NCBI GenBank assembly: GCA_965277025.1
Contig: OZ255706.1
Span: 186,001 to 250,000 of the forward strand
Origin: Methylomarinum sp965277025
Lineage (GTDB): Bacteria > Pseudomonadota > Gammaproteobacteria > Methylococcales > Methylomonadaceae
Length of the DNA: 64,000 nucleotides
Direction of reading: 5' to 3'
Shown piece after piece: positions 43,568 through 51,861 of this stretch. Each line of letters opens with the position of its first letter. The first letter of the stretch is position 1. The position numbers and the translations under genes are program-made. Below the pieces are notes generated by a model. That model made no database searches and was not told the origin of the DNA. It saw only the letters and a program-made list of their open reading frames with translations.

Positions 43568-43665
43568 TTAAGTGATTTTCACTGGGATAGCATGGAAAAA
43601 ATCTTTTTATAGTCGTTTTCTTTCGACTACACTTTTTGTAAGCATACTTAAAAACAATAAAATCC

Positions 43666-44680
43666 ATGAAAATTAAACAACTGGATGAAAGCCGTTTCGC
43701 CTTGTGGGATGATTATGTGGAACGGAGTGATCAGACGACCTTTTTCCATAAAAGTGGCTGGAAAACAGTCATTCGGCCATCAGTGCCATTATTTTTATGT
43801 CGAACAAGCAGGCGAAATAATCGGTATTCTGCCGATGACCCATATTAAGAGTTTTTTGTTTGGTAATTCGCTTTGCTCCAACAGCTTTTGTGTGTATGGC
43901 GGGATTGTCGCCGATAGCCCCGAAGTATTTCAGGCCTTGGATAAAAAAGCCTGTGAATTGGCTGAGCAGTTAGGGGTCGATACGCTGGAAATGCGTAATC
44001 GCCAGCAAAAATATCCCGACCGGCCACATAAAGAGCTTTATGTCACTTTTCGTAAAATACTGGAAGATGACGTCGAAGCCAATTTAATGGCAATTCCGCG
44101 TAAACAGCGGGCCATGATTCGTAAAGGCATAAAAGCTGGTCTGATCAGTGAAATCGATGACTCTGTCGATCGCTTTTATCAGGCTTATTCCGAAAGTGTG
44201 CGCAATTTGGGAACGCCGGTTTTCAGCAAACAGTATTTCAAAAACCTGCAAGAAACCTTTGCTGATGACTGTGAAATTCTTACCGTGCTGGATAAGGACG
44301 GTCAGCTGGTCAGCAGCGTCATGAGTTTTTATTTCAAGGATGAAGTGTTGCCGTATTACGGTGGCGGCACGCAGCTGGCCAGAGCTGTACAAGGTAATGA
44401 TTTTATGTATTGGGAAGTGATGCGGCGGGCGGTGGAAAAAGGCATTAAGGTGTTTGATTATGGCCGCAGCAAGGAAGGAACAGGCTCCTATCGATTCAAA
44501 AAACACTGGGGATTTGAGCCTGAACCGTTGTATTACGAATTTTATCTGGTCAACGCCGAAGGCATTCCCGACGTCAATCCGCTAAATCCCAAGTATCAGC
44601 TGTTTATAGCCGCCTGGAAAAAACTGCCGCTGGGCGTCAGCCAGATGATCGGCCCCTGGTTAGCCAAGGACCTGGGATAA
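43666..44680 (+). pseudogene. FemAB-family acyltransferase-like protein of the XrtA/PEP-CTERM EPS system, frameshifted
   Basis: The first frame (ATG 43666) gives MKIKQLDESRFALWDDYVER then TTFFHKSGWKTVI. Near 43770-43782 the frame shifts +1, and the remainder continues as SFGHQCHYFYVEQAGEIIGI to KLPLGVSQMIGPWLAKDLG. Together they form a FemAB/GNAT-fold protein of about 335 residues, like the 'FemAB family PEP-CTERM system-associated' proteins. Residues between KTV and FGH seem to be missing, so a small deletion is more likely than one added base. It begins the EPS cluster; the next gene starts one base after its stop. Confidence 0.78.
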
Positions 44681-44681
44681 A

Positions 44682-45881
44682 ATGGAAAAGCTTCTGTATC
44701 TGGTGCACAGGATTCCATATCCGCCAAATAAAGGGGATAAAATCCGCTCTCATCACTTTTTGAAAGCATTGGCCGAACATTATCAGGTGTATTTGGGCAC
44801 CTTCATCGATGATGAGGAAGACTGGCAGTATCAGCAGGCGTTAGCCGATTATTGTCAGGATGTCTGTTGCCTGGGGTTAAACCCGCGCCTTTCGAAACTG
44901 AAAAGCCTGAAAGGGTTCGTAACCGGCCAGGCTTTGAGTCTGCCTTATTATCAGAGTCAGGCCATGCAGCAGTGGGTGAATCAAACGCTGGCTCAGCAGG
45001 AGATCAAAAAAGCCTTTATCTTTTCTTCCGTGATGGCGCAGTTTGTCATGAGCAAGCCTGATTTGGACATTATTGTCGATTTTGTTGATGTTGATTCTGA
45101 TAAATGGCGGCAATATGCTGAAAAGAAGGTTTGGCCCGAAAGCTGGATCTATAGGCGGGAAGCTAAAAAACTGTTTGAATTTGAAAAACAGGTGACGGAG
45201 CGTTCGAAAAGCAGTTTTTTTGTTTCCCGCCAGGAAGCGGAACTATTCAAACAATCGGCTCCCGAATTGCAACACAAAGTAACCTGGGTGAACAATGGCG
45301 TGGATACCGGCTTTTTTGATCCGGCAGTTGACAGGCAATCGCCCTATCAACAAGGCGAAATCGTTTTGGTGTTTACCGGGGCGATGGCTTACTGGCCTAA
45401 TATCGATGCGGTGAAATGGTTCGCCGAACAGGTTTTTCCTCATATTTCAAGCCATGATGACAGGGTGAAATTTTATATTGTTGGCTCAAAACCCGCTCAG
45501 GAGGTGCTGGCGCTGGCTGAAGCCAATGACAATATTGTCGTTACCGGCCGGGTGGAGCAGGTGCAGCCCTTTCTACAATTCGCCGCCTTGGCCGTTGCGC
45601 CGTTGAGAGTGGCCAGAGGCATACAAAACAAGGTACTGGAATCGATGGCGATGGAAAAAACGGTGATCGCGACACCCGCGGCGATGGAAGGTATAGAAGG
45701 TGCCGAGTCATTGGATATAGTCGTCGAAGAGAATGCCGAGGAGCTGGCTCGCCTGGTGACCCGGTTATTGAAAAAAAATCCGGCTGAACGCGTCTCAACG
45801 CAGAACAGACAGTTTGTCGAACAACATTTCAGTTGGGCAAGCAGCGCCCAGGCATTATTGCAACAAATAGTGGATAAATAA
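44682..45881 (+). CDS. Glycosyltransferase of the PEP-CTERM/XrtA EPS system (TIGR03087 type)
   Basis: 399 residues of GT-B fold. The N-terminus MEKLLYLVHRIPYPPNKGDK and IRSHHFLKALAEHYQVYLGT is characteristic of the TIGR03087 subfamily. The C-terminal half has VLVFTGAMAYWPNIDAVKWF and VAPLRVARGIQNKVLESMAM, a nucleotide-sugar binding region with the ExxxxK-like IQNKVLESMA. It probably adds one sugar to the lipid-linked exopolysaccharide repeat. The stop overlaps the wecB start (TAATG). Confidence 0.88.
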   Translation: MEKLLYLVHRIPYPPNKGDKIRSHHFLKALAEHYQVYLGTFIDDEEDWQYQQALADYCQDVCCLGLNPRLSKLKSLKGFVTGQALSLPYYQSQAMQQWVNQTLAQQEIKKAFIFSSVMAQFVMSKPDLDIIVDFVDVDSDKWRQYAEKKVWPESWIYRREAKKLFEFEKQVTERSKSSFFVSRQEAELFKQSAPELQHKVTWVNNGVDTGFFDPAVDRQSPYQQGEIVLVFTGAMAYWPNIDAVKWFAEQVFPHISSHDDRVKFYIVGSKPAQEVLALAEANDNIVVTGRVEQVQPFLQFAALAVAPLRVARGIQNKVLESMAMEKTVIATPAAMEGIEGAESLDIVVEENAEELARLVTRLLKKNPAERVSTQNRQFVEQHFSWASSAQALLQQIVDK

Positions 45882-47008
45882 TGGAAAAAAACAAATTATT
45901 GATTGTGTTTGGCACTCGCCCTGAAGCGATAAAAATGGCGCCGGTGGTCAAGGCTTTTCAGCAAGATGAGCGTTTTGACGCCAGAGTGTGCGTGACCGCG
46001 CAACACCGGGATATGCTGGATCAGGTGTTGAACCTGTTTCAGATTGAACCTGAATATGATCTGGACATCATGAAGCAGAATCAGGGTTTGACTGGCATCA
46101 CCTGCTCAATTTTGACTGGCCTGGAAAAGGTTTTGGAAGAATTCAAACCGCAGCGTATTCTGGTTCATGGCGATACCTCGACAACCTTTGCATCCACCCT
46201 GGCCGCGTACTATCAAAAAATTGCCGTGGGCCACGTGGAGGCGGGGCTTCGAACGCACAATATTTATTCTCCCTGGCCGGAAGAGGCGAATCGTAAATTG
46301 ACCGGAGCTCTGGCGGATTTACATTTTGCGCCAACAGAAACGGCGCAGAACAACTTGCTGGCCGAAGGCGTCAAGAAAGAATCTATCGTGGTGACGGGCA
46401 ATACCGTTATCGATGCGTTACTTGAAGTCAAGCAAAAAATCGAGCAGGACTGTGAGTTGTTTCGGCAATTGAGTGAACTTTTTCCTTTTATCGATCGCAA
46501 CAAAAAAACTGTGTTAGTCACAGGTCACAGAAGAGAAAGTTTTGGTGGCGGTTTCGAGCAGATATGTCAGGCGCTGCAAAGTCTGGCGGTGCGTCAGGAT
46601 ATTCAGATTATCTATCCGGTTCATCTTAATCCGCAGGTTCAGGAGCCGGTCAATCGTTTGTTGCAAAATATCGACAATATTCATTTAATCAAGCCGCAGG
46701 ACTATTTACCATTTGTTTATCTGATGATGATTGCCGATATTATTCTGACCGATTCCGGGGGCGTGCAGGAAGAAGCACCATCATTGTGCAAGCCTGTTCT
46801 GGTTATGCGCGATACCACGGAAAGACCGGAGGCGGTGGCGGCGGGAACGGTAAAGCTAGTAGGCGCCGATCGACAAAAAATTATCGAGGGCGTCAATCAA
46901 TTGCTGGATGACCCGGCCGCCTATCAGGCCATGAGTGTCGCGCACAATCCTTATGGGGACGGATTGGCCAGTCAACGAATTGTAGAAGGAGTGATCAATG
47001 CACAATAA
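45881..47008 (+). CDS. wecB: UDP-N-acetylglucosamine 2-epimerase (non-hydrolysing)
   Basis: 375 residues. It interconverts UDP-GlcNAc and UDP-ManNAc. Family blocks: LIVFGTRPEAIKMAPVVKAF, LVHGDTSTTFASTLAAYYQK, VGHVEAGLRTHNIYSPWPEE, LVTGHRRESFGGGFEQICQA and LTDSGGVQEEAPSLCKPVLV. Its product would be oxidised by WecC, encoded next and overlapping by 11 bases, to ManNAcA for the exopolysaccharide. wecC here is broken, so UDP-ManNAc would be a dead end. Confidence 0.95.
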   Translation: MEKNKLLIVFGTRPEAIKMAPVVKAFQQDERFDARVCVTAQHRDMLDQVLNLFQIEPEYDLDIMKQNQGLTGITCSILTGLEKVLEEFKPQRILVHGDTSTTFASTLAAYYQKIAVGHVEAGLRTHNIYSPWPEEANRKLTGALADLHFAPTETAQNNLLAEGVKKESIVVTGNTVIDALLEVKQKIEQDCELFRQLSELFPFIDRNKKTVLVTGHRRESFGGGFEQICQALQSLAVRQDIQIIYPVHLNPQVQEPVNRLLQNIDNIHLIKPQDYLPFVYLMMIADIILTDSGGVQEEAPSLCKPVLVMRDTTERPEAVAAGTVKLVGADRQKIIEGVNQLLDDPAAYQAMSVAHNPYGDGLASQRIVEGVINAQ

Positions 47009-48234
47009 TAAACAGTTTGATAGAGTTTCAGTGGTTGGCTTAGGCTATATCGGCCTGCCCACCGCCGCGGTGATCGCCTCGCGGGGCATCGATGTGATCG
47101 GCGTCGATGTGTCTGAATATGCGGTCAATACCATCAATCAGGGCAAGATTCATATCGTCGAGCCTGATCTGGATATGTTGGTGCAAAGCGCTGTCACCAC
47201 CGGCAAGTTAAAAGTCACGACTGAGCCTGAGCCTGCCGATGTATTTATGTTGGCGGTGCCGACGCCTTTTACCGAAGGGCACAAACCGGACTTGTCCTAT
47301 ATCGAAGCGGCGGTGAAAAGTATCGCGAGCGTGCTGGAAAAAGGCAACCTGTGATTCTGGAATCGACTTCGCCGGTGGGGACTACCGAGAAGATTTCCCT
47401 GTGGATGAGCGAAATCCGGAGCGATCTGAGTTTTCCGCATCAAGAGGGCGAACAGGCCGATATTCAGGTGGCTCATTGCCCGGAACGGGTGCTGCCGGGT
47501 TATGTGATTCAGGAACTGGTCAGCAATGACCGGGTAATCGGCGGCATTACCCCAAAGAGTGCGCAGCGCGCCAGGGAGTTATACAAGACTTTCGTTAAAG
47601 GTGATTGTCTTTTAACCGATGCGCGCACCGCGGAAATGGCCAAGTTGACGGAAAACTCCTTCGCCAATGAATTATCGATGATTTGCGATCGCCTGCATAT
47701 CAATGTCTGGGAATTGATTCGCCTGGCTAACCGGCATCCGCGCGTCAATATTCTCAATCCGGGCGCAGGAGTCGGCGGACATTGCATTGCGGTCGATCCC
47801 TGGTTCATTGTCGACTCGGCTCCTGAGCAGGCGCGCTTGATTCGCACAGCCCGTGAAGTCAATGACGCCAAGCCCCTTTTTGTCCTGGAAAAGATTCACC
47901 AGGTCGCCGAACAATTCAAACAGCCTAAAATCGCCTGTCTGGGATTGGCTTTCAAAGCCGATATCGATGATTTGCGGGAAAGCCCGGCCGTGGTACCCGG
48001 CAGTTAATTGAAGACAATATCGGCGAAGTGCTGGTGGTGGAACCGCATATCAAGGAATTGCCGGCTGCATTACAACAAAATGATGCGCGCTTGGTCAGTT
48101 TGCTTGATGCTATTGAAGAAGCCAATATATTGGTAACATTGACCGACCATAGCGTGTTCAAACAGGTTAAACTCAATCAGTTGAAAGAAAAAGTGATTAT
48201 CGACGCCCGCGGTGTCTGGGAGCAGGAGCAGTGA
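46998..48234 (+). pseudogene. wecC: UDP-N-acetyl-D-mannosamine dehydrogenase WecC, broken by two frameshifts
   Basis: Three consecutive frames make one WecC. The first, 46998-47354, has VSVVGLGYIGLPTAAVIASR (NAD binding) and ends EKGNL. The frame then changes at CTGTGATT near 47350, where CTGGTGATT would be expected, and VILESTSPVGTT continues through catalytic GAGVGGHCIAVDPWFIVDSA to LRESPAV. Around 47993 a second indel shifts into RQLIEDNIGEVLVVEPHIKE, ending GVWEQEQ at 48234. Each break is a loss of one or four bases. The active-site Cys is present, but no full-length enzyme can be made unless the sequence is wrong. Confidence 0.88.
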
Positions 48235-49502
48235 TGGGAAAAGACAAAATAGGCATGATCGGTCTGGGCTATGTCGGTTTGCCCTTAGCGGTTGAATTTG
48301 GTAAAGTATATAAGACGGTCGGATTCGATATCAATCGGCAACGGGTCGAAGAATTACAATCCGGTCATGATCATACACTGGAAGTCAGTGATGAAGAACT
48401 GAAGCAGGCGCAATATCTGGAATACAGTGCCGATGTCGATGATTTGAAAGACTGTAATATTTATATCGTCACCGTGCCAACGCCGATCAATGAATACAAG
48501 CAACCGGTATTGACGCCATTGGAAAAAGCCAGTGAATTGTTGGGTCAGGTGATCAGCGCAGGGGATATCGTTATTTATGAATCGACCGTTTATCCCGGCG
48601 CAACTGAAGAAGTCTGTGTGCCTATTCTGGAAAAAGTTTCTGGTTTGACATTCAACCAGGATTTTTTTGTTGGCTATAGCCCTGAAAGAATCAATCCGGG
48701 CGACAAGGAACATCGGGTGACTAATATATTGAAAGTGACTTCCGGTTCAACACCTGAAATTGCCGACAAAGTCGATGCGCTTTACAAGAGTATTATCAGT
48801 GCCGGTACGCATAAAGCCAGCAGTATCAAGGTGGCGGAAGCGGCCAAAGTGATCGAAAACACCCAGCGCGATGTCAATATCGCTCTGATCAATGAACTGG
48901 CGCTGATTTTTAACCGACTGGGTATCGACACCGAGGAAGTGCTATTGGCCGCCGGCACAAAATGGAATTTCCTGCCGTTTCGGCCAGGTCTGGTTGGTGG
49001 GCATTGTATTGGCGTCGATCCGTATTATCTGACGCATAAAGCGCAGGCGATTGGTTACAATCCTGAAATTATACTTTCCGGGCGACGCATTAACGATGGC
49101 ATGGGCGAATATGTCGTCTCGCAACTGGTCAAGCTGATGCTGCAAAAACGCATCCATGTGCGTGACGCTAACGTTCTGGTGATGGGGTTGACCTTCAAGG
49201 AAAACTGTCCTGACCTGCGTAACACGCGCGTGGTCGATATTGTCGCCGAACTGAAAAGCTATGGCGTCAATGTCGATGTGCATGATCCGTGGGTCGACAA
49301 GGATGAAGCCGTTGCAGAATACAATATCCGGCCGGTTGATCAATTACTGCAAGGTCACTATGACGCCATAATTCTGGCAGTGGCGCATGAACAATTCAAA
49401 GCCATGGCTATCGATGAAGTTCGGGCGCTGACAAAACCTGATTCGGTCATATATGATTTAAAATACCTGTTTCCTGCTAACCAAACTGACGCACGTTTAT
49501 AA
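48234..49502 (+). CDS. Nucleotide-sugar dehydrogenase (TviB/WbpO type)
   Basis: 422 residues from the ATG at 48234, which overlaps the wecC TGA and has AGGAG upstream. It has KIGMIGLGYVGLPLAVEFGK (NAD), YESTVYPGATEEVCVPILEK, KVIENTQRDVNIALINELAL and the catalytic Cys in GLVGGHCIGVDPYYLTHKAQ. It resembles Vi-antigen TviB and P. aeruginosa WbpO, UDP-GlcNAc/GalNAc 6-dehydrogenases. With wecC broken, this may be the only acidic-sugar dehydrogenase working in the cluster. Confidence 0.92.
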   Translation: MGKDKIGMIGLGYVGLPLAVEFGKVYKTVGFDINRQRVEELQSGHDHTLEVSDEELKQAQYLEYSADVDDLKDCNIYIVTVPTPINEYKQPVLTPLEKASELLGQVISAGDIVIYESTVYPGATEEVCVPILEKVSGLTFNQDFFVGYSPERINPGDKEHRVTNILKVTSGSTPEIADKVDALYKSIISAGTHKASSIKVAEAAKVIENTQRDVNIALINELALIFNRLGIDTEEVLLAAGTKWNFLPFRPGLVGGHCIGVDPYYLTHKAQAIGYNPEIILSGRRINDGMGEYVVSQLVKLMLQKRIHVRDANVLVMGLTFKENCPDLRNTRVVDIVAELKSYGVNVDVHDPWVDKDEAVAEYNIRPVDQLLQGHYDAIILAVAHEQFKAMAIDEVRALTKPDSVIYDLKYLFPANQTDARL

Positions 49503-49504
49503 CA

Positions 49505-50512
49505 ATGAAAATTATGGTCACCGGCACGGCCGGTTTTATTGGCAATCATCTGGCGCTTCGTTTACTGGAACGGGGAGATGAGGTTATCGGCATCGATAAT
49601 CTGAATGACTATTACGATGTCAATCTGAAAAAGGATCGATTGAAACGGCTGGCGGATTTCGACGGCTTTACCGATGTGCGCCTGGATTTGGCCGATCGTG
49701 CCGGTATGGAAGCGGCTTTCAAACAATATCAGCCACAAAAAGTGGTCAATCTGGCCGCCCAAGCCGGGGTGCGTTATTCCATCGAAAATCCACATGCTTA
49801 TATAGACAGTAATATTGTTGGATTTACCAATATTCTGGAGGATTGCCGGCATAATCAGGTTGAACATCTGGTATATGCATCCAGTAGCTCGGTTTATGGC
49901 GCTAACGAGAGTATGCCTTTTTCGGTACATGATAATGTCGATCATCCCTTGAGTCTGTATGCGGCGTCTAAAAAAGCCAATGAATTGATGGCGCATACCT
50001 ACAGCAATTTATATCAGTTGCCGACCACCGGCTTGCGTTTTTTTACCGTGTACGGTCCTTGGGGAAGGCCGGATATGGCCTTGTTTTTGTTCACCAAGGC
50101 AATTTTGAACGGCGAAAAAATCAAGGTGTTCAATTATGGTAAACATCGCCGTGATTTTACCTATATCGATGATATCGTCGAAGGCGTAATCCGAACCTTG
50201 GATCATACTGCCGAGCCTAATCCCGACTGGTCTGGAAAGAATCCTGATCCAGGAACCAGTAAAGCCCCCTGGCGAGTCTATAACATCGGCAACCAGAGTC
50301 CGGTGGAATTGATGGATTATATTGAGACACTGGAAAAATTTCTGGGTAAAACCGCAGAAAAAGAATTGTTGCCTTTACAGCCAGGCGATGTGCCTGATAC
50401 TTATGCCGATGTCGAGGCACTGGTCAGCGATGTTGGCTATAAACCAAATACCACAATAGAGCAGGGTATCGAGCGCTTTGTCGCCTGGTATCTGGACTAT
50501 TATCAGAAGTAG
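49505..50512 (+). CDS. NAD-dependent epimerase, UDP-glucuronate 4-epimerase type
   Basis: 335-residue extended SDR. MKIMVTGTAGFIGNHLALRL is the Rossmann glycine motif, and IDNLNDYYDVNLKKDRL is characteristic of UDP-uronate epimerases (CapI/LspL). The catalytic SSSSVYG and YAASKKANE (YxxxK) are present. It probably converts UDP-glucuronate or the TviB product to the galacto form. It is two bases after the previous gene and ends 11 bp before an IS. Confidence 0.92.
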   Translation: MKIMVTGTAGFIGNHLALRLLERGDEVIGIDNLNDYYDVNLKKDRLKRLADFDGFTDVRLDLADRAGMEAAFKQYQPQKVVNLAAQAGVRYSIENPHAYIDSNIVGFTNILEDCRHNQVEHLVYASSSSVYGANESMPFSVHDNVDHPLSLYAASKKANELMAHTYSNLYQLPTTGLRFFTVYGPWGRPDMALFLFTKAILNGEKIKVFNYGKHRRDFTYIDDIVEGVIRTLDHTAEPNPDWSGKNPDPGTSKAPWRVYNIGNQSPVELMDYIETLEKFLGKTAEKELLPLQPGDVPDTYADVEALVSDVGYKPNTTIEQGIERFVAWYLDYYQK

Positions 50513-50523
50513 TTACAGGGTTA

Positions 50524-51644
50524 GAAGTTACGCATTGACAACAGATCGAAATTTTGGGTTTAAATGATTCATATTTGGCATAAAGGTGTCGATAAACGAA
50601 GCCATAACATCGTTGAATAAATTCCGCTGTACGCTATAGCAATTATTAATCACGTCTGCAAAGCTCGATTTTTGTAATTGAACAAAGCCACAAATTGCAG
50701 AAAAAATATGATTATTTATTGCTCTTTTATTGCGAACCTGGAACCGCTCAATATTACACACCTGCTTTATTGCCCGATGATATTGCTCAATCTGCCAATG
50801 CCTATCATGTTGTTCGGTAAATGCTTTCTTGTCAAAAACAGCGGTTTTTTCTTCATCAGGTAGTGAACTTATGTAATGGCGAACTTGTTCTTTCAAGGTC
50901 GTCCGAAATAATTTCACATACCCAAAATTTTTGAGCCAAACCATTAAGCCGTCTTCCGGGATTTCTAATTGCCTGACTTGAACCCATGAACCTTTTTCAA
51001 CAGAGACTAATCGATTACCTTCCACTGCAAAGAATAATCCTGTCTGATGATTTCTTATCAATTTAAGATTATCCACGCAACTGTACCAGCTATCTCCTGT
51101 TATAAAACCAGGTTCTAGTCCCCAAGCTAATACTTCGGTCAGCATGTCTTGAAAATAGTCATTTTTTGTCTTTCCTTCCGCCTTATCGACCACCCGGAAA
51201 TTCAGTGGTTGGTGTTTTCCTTGAATGTCTGTGTAGTACAACGTGACAAGATTGATTCCCTTGACTGCTCTATGATGTTTTCCCGACCAAAAATAACTGA
51301 CATATGCCATATATTGGCTATAAGGTTTATCAAGAACACTATCGTCAACACTCAAGGTTCCGCCCTTTAAATTCAGGCTTGCGCTGGCTTCATTGTATAA
51401 ATCTCGCCCAGTGTAATGCTCCCGATTTAGAAATCGATTTACGCTATCATGTGATATTGACATGACTTCTCCTAATCGTCGACAACTAGCTTGTTTCGGC
51501 TCACTTAATAAAAAACCAATATACATGGGTAATGTACAGCAGGCTGTTGAGGGGCGTGTTATTTCTCTTATCAAGGTTTGCCTTGCATTGACTTTGGGAT
51601 TTTTTAAACCCATAGTTTAACATTGCCTGTCAATGCGTAACTTC
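50524..51644 (-). mobile_element. IS701-like IS, 1.1-kb type, copy C
   Basis: 1,121 bp with the same ends as copies A and B and TA flanks (50522-50523, 51645-51646). It is inverted relative to copy B, and only a few substitutions differ. It separates the EPS sugar genes from prsK-prsR. Confidence 0.92.
50528..51613 (-). CDS. IS701-like DDE transposase, intact (copy C)
   Basis: 361 residues, with the same catalytic blocks as copy B (SVDDSVLDKPYS, TGDSWYSCVDNLKL, WQIEQYHRAIKQ) and a handful of changes (for example PMYIGF for PMYMGF, and ASLNLK for AGLNLK). It appears functional. Confidence 0.92.
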   Translation of the reverse strand: MGLKNPKVNARQTLIREITRPSTACCTLPMYIGFLLSEPKQASCRRLGEVMSISHDSVNRFLNREHYTGRDLYNEASASLNLKGGTLSVDDSVLDKPYSQYMAYVSYFWSGKHHRAVKGINLVTLYYTDIQGKHQPLNFRVVDKAEGKTKNDYFQDMLTEVLAWGLEPGFITGDSWYSCVDNLKLIRNHQTGLFFAVEGNRLVSVEKGSWVQVRQLEIPEDGLMVWLKNFGYVKLFRTTLKEQVRHYISSLPDEEKTAVFDKKAFTEQHDRHWQIEQYHRAIKQVCNIERFQVRNKRAINNHIFSAICGFVQLQKSSFADVINNCYSVQRNLFNDVMASFIDTFMPNMNHLNPKFRSVVNA

Positions 51645-51646
51645 TA

Positions 51647-51861
51647 AGGGTGCTTTTCAAAGCTTGTCTCCTGTGTTTTGTGATGTGAAACGACTCTACG
51701 AAAAAGAGACTCAACAACACTCGTGGTTCCCACGGTTCTCCGTGGGAAGCCAAATCAATTTCATAAGCCATGCATAACATCAGGCAACCAGTTGATGTAT
51801 GGTGTTGCAATGACAAGGTCGGCTTAAGCAGCGCTTTCCATAAGGTATATCGGTAGGCTGG
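51647..51861. other. Intergenic segment upstream of prsK with one hairpin repeat
   Basis: 215 bp. It holds a hairpin at 51725-51751 (GGTTCCCACGG and CCGTGGGAAGCC around TTCT), the same type as at 57426. No gene or clear sigma-54 promoter is recognised. It presumably carries what is left of the prsK promoter after the IS insertion. Confidence 0.5.
51725..51751. repeat. GGTTCCCA-type hairpin repeat, copy 1
   Basis: An inverted pair, GGTTCCCACGG with CCGTGGGAAGCC, around a TTCT loop. A related hairpin lies at 57426-57451. Repeats of this type are common between genes in proteobacteria. Confidence 0.65.

Noticed and set aside
38756..51644. Segment between IS copies B and C as a composite transposon
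   Set aside because: The copies are inverted and both transposases look intact, but only TA flanks are seen, so no joint target duplication can be tested. The genes inside (EPS, oxidase) look native in style.
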